The translations under genes were made by a program, and so were the position numbers. Below the pieces are notes generated by a model. That model ran no database searches. It was not told where the DNA came from and was given only the letters and a program-made list of their open reading frames with translations. From assembly GCA_964503685.1 (NCBI GenBank), contig CAZDAW010000116.1, forward strand, positions 1-10,341: a stretch of DNA of 10,341 nt, written 5' to 3'. Source of the stretch: CAZDAW01 sp964503685 (GTDB taxonomy: Bacteria > Chloroflexota > Anaerolineae > Anaerolineales > Anaerolineaceae). The number at the start of each line of letters is the position of its first letter. Position 1 is the stretch's first letter. This document shows positions 6,730-10,341 of this stretch, piece by piece.

Positions 6730-7707
6730 ATGAACAGACGCGATTATCTCATCCGAAAACTCTTATTTGCTTTATTGACATTGTTTGTCGTCGTCACGCT
6801 TAATTTCTTCCTCTTCAGAGTTTTGCCTGGCGACCCGGTTCGTTCCGTCATTGGCAGGGGGGTGCGTATTTCGCCTGAAATCCAGGCCGCGCTGCGCTCG
6901 CAGTTCGGCCTGGATAAGCCGATTTTCCCGGATCAATATTTCAATACCCTTGGGCAGTGGCTGCGCGGTAACCTGGGCGTTTCCTGGTGGCTGCGCCGGC
7001 CGGTCGCGGAGGTTCTGGCCGCCAAGCTGTGGAACACTTTGCTGCTGGTATCTTTGGGGCAGATATTATCGATTGTCCTGGGCGTTGGATTGGGTTTGAT
7101 TGCCGGGTGGAAGCGGAAAAAGCCAATTGATGTTGGCGCGCTGATCTTTTCGCTGATTGCCTGGGCTATTCCGACATTCTGGCTGGGAATCATTCTGCTG
7201 GCGGCGGGCAGCACCTGGTTGGGGTTGCCGACCGGCGGCGTCATCAGCCCCGGAAATGTCGGCAAACCGTTTTGGCAAATTTTACCCGATGTAGGTAGGC
7301 ACCTTATCTTACCCACCTTGACGCTGACTATCGTTTACCTGGGCGAATATATGTTGATCATGCGTTCGTCGGTGCTGGAAGTGTTGAGCGAGGATTTCAT
7401 CCTTACCGCTAAAGCCAAGGGACTCAGTAACTGGCAGGTGCTTCGTAAGCACGCACTCAAGAATGCAGTACTGCCGATTGTCACGCTGATAGCCATCAAC
7501 CTTGGGTTTACCGTTTCGGGCGCGATCTACGTTGAGACCGTATTTTCCTATGATGGCCTGGGTAAGCTTTTCCAAAGCGCGCTGACCAAGCAGGATTATC
7601 CGCTTCTGCAGGGCGCTTTTCTTCTGTTAGCCGTCAGTGTGATCATCGCGAATATGCTGGCGGATGTGTTATATACTTATCTGGATCCACGGGTTAAGGC
7701 AAACTGA
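6730..7707 (+). CDS. ABC transporter permease, DppB/OppB type
   Basis: A 325-residue integral membrane subunit of the importer. It has the family N-terminus MNRRDYLIRKLLFALLTLFV with a first membrane helix at about 11-31, then FRVLPGDP (29-36), the periplasmic stretch with QFGLDKP (58-64), and further helices at about 101-126, 135-160, 190-212, 245-270 and 296-318. The cytoplasmic EAA-type coupling loop that docks the ATPases is TAKAKGLSNWQVLRKHALKN (226-245). The open frame extends upstream into the binding-protein gene, but the ATG at 6730 gives the standard N-terminus. That ATG has no Shine-Dalgarno at normal spacing; the nearest, AGGAGA, directly follows the previous stop and is about 28 nt away. 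The last base of its stop codon is the first base of the next gene's ATG. Confidence 0.94.
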   Translation: MNRRDYLIRKLLFALLTLFVVVTLNFFLFRVLPGDPVRSVIGRGVRISPEIQAALRSQFGLDKPIFPDQYFNTLGQWLRGNLGVSWWLRRPVAEVLAAKLWNTLLLVSLGQILSIVLGVGLGLIAGWKRKKPIDVGALIFSLIAWAIPTFWLGIILLAAGSTWLGLPTGGVISPGNVGKPFWQILPDVGRHLILPTLTLTIVYLGEYMLIMRSSVLEVLSEDFILTAKAKGLSNWQVLRKHALKNAVLPIVTLIAINLGFTVSGAIYVETVFSYDGLGKLFQSALTKQDYPLLQGAFLLLAVSVIIANMLADVLYTYLDPRVKAN

Positions 7708-8657
7708 TGTCTGAACGCTGGCTATTATTCAAACGTAACCTGAAAGGTTTTTGGGACGTCTTCCGCCGGAACACGATGGGGAAGATTGGCCTTTTCCTGT
7801 TGCTTACGGCGGTTTTTGTTGCCGTCTTTGCACCCGTGCTGACGCCTTACCAGCCTACGGATACCATCCGGGATGCTAACGGGCGCGGTTTAACTTTTGC
7901 CCCGCCATCGGTGCACCCGCCATTGGGGACTGATGACGCCGGCAGAGACGTCTGGACGACGCTGGTTTATGGGGCGCGCATATCGTTGATGATAGGTTTT
8001 TTGGCCGGGTTCATGTCGATGTTTATCGGCAGTGTGCTGGGTATCCTCGCCGGTTATTTTGGCGGTTGGCTGGATACGCTGCTCATGCGTACGACGGATA
8101 TCATGCTGGTGATTCCTGATCTACCCCTGATGTTGATCCTGGTGGCGACGGTGCGCCAGTTGAACCTGGGTATTTCACCGCTGGTGATTCTGGTGCTGGT
8201 CATTGGGCTTCTTTATTGGACCAGCTCGGCGCGCCTGATTCGTTCGCAGGTGTTGACGATCAAGGAAAGGCAATTCATTTCCCGTTCACGCGCCCTGGGC
8301 GCCAGTCATTTTCACATCATCCGTCGCCATATCCTTCCTCAGATCATGCCGCTGATTGTAGCGAATACGGTGTTGATTCTTTCGACTTCGATCCTCGTTG
8401 AATCGGGTCTGGCCTTTCTGGGGTTGGGTGACCCGACCAGACCTTCGTGGGGAACGATGCTCAATTTTGCGTTCGACCGGAATGCAGTTTCGAATGGCGC
8501 CTGGTGGTTCTTTTTGCCGCCCGGTTTTGCGATTGTCTGGTTCACCCTGGGATGTGTGATGCTCGGCAACGTGCTGGAAGAAATACTAAACCCCCGCCTG
8601 ACTTCACATCACCTGGAAGGCGGAGAGAACATGGTCAGCCGCCGGATGGCGGAATAG
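7707..8657 (+). CDS. ABC transporter permease, DppC/OppC type
   Basis: A 316-residue partner permease that pairs with the DppB-type subunit to form the channel. It has an N-terminal cytoplasmic segment, a first membrane helix at about 26-45, and the family marker GTDDAGRDVW (74-83). Later helices lie at about 92-118, 138-150, 157-173, 213-232 and 270-291. The EAA coupling loop is SRSRALGASHFHIIRRHILP (192-211), and FLGLG (237-241) is typical of DppC proteins. The ATG overlaps the previous stop by one base (TGATG), and AAGG about 8 nt upstream could serve as a weak Shine-Dalgarno, so translational coupling with the first permease is likely. The C-terminal tail after about 297 is polar and not part of the fold. 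Confidence 0.94.
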   Translation: MSERWLLFKRNLKGFWDVFRRNTMGKIGLFLLLTAVFVAVFAPVLTPYQPTDTIRDANGRGLTFAPPSVHPPLGTDDAGRDVWTTLVYGARISLMIGFLAGFMSMFIGSVLGILAGYFGGWLDTLLMRTTDIMLVIPDLPLMLILVATVRQLNLGISPLVILVLVIGLLYWTSSARLIRSQVLTIKERQFISRSRALGASHFHIIRRHILPQIMPLIVANTVLILSTSILVESGLAFLGLGDPTRPSWGTMLNFAFDRNAVSNGAWWFFLPPGFAIVWFTLGCVMLGNVLEEILNPRLTSHHLEGGENMVSRRMAE

Positions 8658-8677
8658 TAAATTGGCTTAAAATCTTT

Positions 8678-8699
8678 CTTTTTTACCCGGGTAAAGAAG
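8678..8699. promoter_or_regulatory. Operator-like palindrome between permease and ATPase genes
   Basis: TTTACCCGGGTAAA (8682-8695) is a perfect 14-bp palindrome without a central loop. It extends to 22 bp with one mismatched pair (8681/8696), and the next pair outward (8677/8700) also matches. It lies in the only sizeable gap (72 nt) of the importer operon. The lack of a loop makes a terminator unlikely and a dimeric regulator site more plausible; function is inferred. Confidence 0.4.
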
Positions 8700-8729
8700 A
8701 GGAAGGCTTAGAAACGGTTTCTTGGAGAG

Positions 8730-9773
8730 ATGACTTCACACGATAATGATCCATCCAGTGATGCGGACTCGGTTCCGCTATTGAGCGTGCGCCACCTGAG
8801 TGTCGATTTTCTTTGTTCGGATGGCACGGTTGCGCATGCGGTCGAAGACGTTTCATTTGATATACATGGGGGAGAAACGATTGGGTTGGTTGGAGAATCT
8901 GGCTGCGGAAAAACAACAACGATGCTGGCCTTAATGCGGTTGCTTCCATCAACCGGGCGAATCACTGCCGGACAGGTGATCTATAATGGGGTTGATCTGC
9001 TGTCGCTCAGCGAGCGGGAGATGCGCCATTACCGCTGGAAAGAAATGGCGATGGTTTTCCAGAGCGCGATGAATGCGCTCAACCCTGTTTTGACCGTCGG
9101 CGAGCAGATATTGGAGCCGATTTTACACCATGATTTGATGGATCGCGAAGCCGCTGAGAAGAGAGTTGAGGAATTGCTTGATCTGGTCGGAATAGCGAAG
9201 AATCGCAAGGATCAATACCCGCACCAGTATTCGGGGGGAATGCGTCAGCGCGCCATGATCGCCATGGCGCTGGCCTGTCAGCCGCACATCCTCTTCGCTG
9301 ATGAACCGACGACGGCGTTGGATGTGATGATTCAGGCGCAGGTGCTGGAATTACTGGAGCGTATTCAGCGGGAATTTGGTCTGGCAATTGCTCTGGTAAC
9401 GCACGACCTGGGGGTAGTGGCTGAAGTGTGCGATTCGGTGGTGGTGATGTACGGCGGCAAAGTAGCCGAATATGGGACCAGCGAGCAAGTCTATAACTTC
9501 GCCCGACATCCCTATACACAACGGCTGCTTTCCGCATTCCCTGACTTAAATGCTCCAGGAAATACGCTGGCGTCCATTCCGGGGTTCCCACCGCGGTTGA
9601 ATGCTTTGCCGCCTGGCTGCCGCTTTGAGCCGCGCTGTGATCAAAAAGTGGAGGTGTGCAAGCGCCTTGCGCCCGTATCGGTTGATGTCACTGGCGGCGA
9701 GCGCGATAAAACCGCAAAATTTCCGATTGCTCATCTTGCCAGTTGTCATCTTTGCCAGGAGGATCAGAATTGA
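8730..9773 (+). CDS. ABC transporter ATP-binding protein, DppD/OppD type
   Basis: A 347-residue cytoplasmic ATPase subunit. In order it shows Walker A GESGCGKTT (55-63), the Q-loop VFQSAMNALNP (109-119), signature YSGGMRQR (167-174), Walker B ILFADEP with Asp191 and Glu192, the D-loop TALD (195-198) and the H-loop His225 in VTHDLG. The oligopeptide-transporter C-terminal domain follows, with ARHPYTQRLL (258-267) and GCRFEPRC (296-303). Cysteines 297, 303, 310 and 339 match the spacing of the set that binds a [4Fe-4S] cluster in some OppD/DppD proteins; Cys342 is an extra one nearby. GGAGAG directly precedes the ATG, an unusually short Shine-Dalgarno spacing. The first 16 residues are a polar extension before the ATPase fold. 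The gene is preceded by a palindrome and overlaps the next gene by one base. Confidence 0.95.
   Translation: MTSHDNDPSSDADSVPLLSVRHLSVDFLCSDGTVAHAVEDVSFDIHGGETIGLVGESGCGKTTTMLALMRLLPSTGRITAGQVIYNGVDLLSLSEREMRHYRWKEMAMVFQSAMNALNPVLTVGEQILEPILHHDLMDREAAEKRVEELLDLVGIAKNRKDQYPHQYSGGMRQRAMIAMALACQPHILFADEPTTALDVMIQAQVLELLERIQREFGLAIALVTHDLGVVAEVCDSVVVMYGGKVAEYGTSEQVYNFARHPYTQRLLSAFPDLNAPGNTLASIPGFPPRLNALPPGCRFEPRCDQKVEVCKRLAPVSVDVTGGERDKTAKFPIAHLASCHLCQEDQN
9757..9763 (+). promoter_or_regulatory. Shine-Dalgarno site that sets the start of the second ATPase gene
   Basis: AGGAGGA lies 9 nt before the ATG at 9773, inside the end of the preceding ATPase gene. It selects this ATG over the in-frame ATG at 9743, and the TGATG overlap (9771-9775) is typical of coupled Opp/Dpp ATPase pairs. 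Confidence 0.8.
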
Positions 9774-10336
9774 TGACCGAGAACAATAAATATAACGGTT
9801 CCATTCTCGAGGTGCAAAATCTGGTGAAGTATTTTCCGGTGCAGCAGTCGCTGGCTAACCTCATTCGCCGCCGGCCGCCAAAATATGTCAAAGCGGTTGA
9901 TGGGATTTCTTTTACGCTTGGGAAAGGCGAGGTTTTGGCGCTGGTAGGAGAATCAGGCTGCGGTAAGACGACAATAGCCAAGATGCTGGTTGGATTGGAA
10001 GCGCAAACTTCGGGCAGCATCCTGTTTAATGGAGAAGTTCTGGATATCGATGAGCGCCGCAGGCGGGCAGGCTTTATGCCGTTAGAAAGACTTTCTGCCG
10101 GTGAAGTGGGCACAATTGAGCAAAAGATTATCCCGCTTGTTACGATGCGGCGGCTTCACCAACAGGCGCAGATGATTTTTCAGGATCCTTATGAATCGCT
10201 CGATCCACGTTCGACAATCTTCGATATCGTGGCGGAAGGTTTGCTTGTTCATAACATCGCCAGAGCGCGCCAGGTGCGTATGCAGCGAGTGAAAAATGCT
10301 CTGGAAGACGCCGGGCTGGGCCCGGGGGAAGATTAG
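9773..10336 (+). CDS. ABC transporter ATP-binding protein, DppF/OppF type, incomplete
   Basis: The first 187 residues of the second ATPase of the importer, against a family length of about 320 or more. Present are the N-terminal VQNLVKYFPV (14-23), Walker A GESGCGKTT (59-67) and the Q-loop MIFQDPYESLDPR (134-146). The signature motif, Walker B and C-terminal domain are missing. Translation stops at TAG (10334-10336), 5 nt before the window end. The peptide ends GLGPGED; inserting one base into TAG would give GEDYVF, which matches the usual EDY.F stretch just before the signature motif. A one-base sequencing or assembly deletion at a contig end is therefore more likely than a real truncation. 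About 44 residues separate ILFNGE (83-88) from QMIFQDP (133-139), roughly twice the usual spacing. Confidence 0.85.
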   Translation: MTENNKYNGSILEVQNLVKYFPVQQSLANLIRRRPPKYVKAVDGISFTLGKGEVLALVGESGCGKTTIAKMLVGLEAQTSGSILFNGEVLDIDERRRRAGFMPLERLSAGEVGTIEQKIIPLVTMRRLHQQAQMIFQDPYESLDPRSTIFDIVAEGLLVHNIARARQVRMQRVKNALEDAGLGPGED

Positions 10337-10341
10337 TTTTT

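Overview
The window looks like a piece of a metagenome-assembled or draft genome from a Gram-positive-like or Chloroflexota-type bacterium, most likely the Anaerolineae. That placement is inference from style: lipoproteins with long Pro/Thr-rich linkers after the lipobox, moderate GC, and the makeup of the DUF3048 and Opp/Dpp proteins. No rRNA or other phylogenetic marker is present. A run of exactly 100 N (4109-4208) is an assembly gap placeholder. The right edge behaves like a contig end.

Left part (1-798): one plus-strand family 2 glycosyltransferase of the dolichyl/polyprenyl-phosphate mannosyltransferase type. It has a near-consensus promoter whose start point would fall almost on the ATG. 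It ends at a strong stem-loop (824-848) that separates it from a convergent minus-strand operon.

Middle (856-4783, minus strand): a compact three-gene operon, alr (alanine racemase, interrupted by the N gap), recJ (single-strand DNA exonuclease) and a DUF3048 lipoprotein. alr and recJ overlap by 8 nt. The DUF3048 start lies just past, or overlaps, the recJ stop. alr has a promoter of the same design as the glycosyltransferase, again implying a leaderless message.

The divergent intergenic region (4784-4994) holds the alr promoter, a candidate promoter for the next operon with an inverted repeat between its -35 and -10, and a strong Shine-Dalgarno site.

Right part (4995-10341, plus strand): an Opp/Dpp-type ABC importer operon in the order solute-binding lipoprotein, permease B, permease C, ATPase D, ATPase F. 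The lipoprotein would capture an oligopeptide, oligosaccharide or similar solute outside the membrane. The two permeases form the channel and the two ATPases drive it. The substrate cannot be told from sequence alone. The last gene is incomplete: it meets a stop 5 nt before the window end, which reads like a one-base deletion, and its signature motif and Walker B lie beyond the window.

I see no clearly new biological system, CRISPR array, mobile element or RNA gene. The best leads are regulatory: paired leaderless-type promoters and two operator-like palindromes around the transporter operon.
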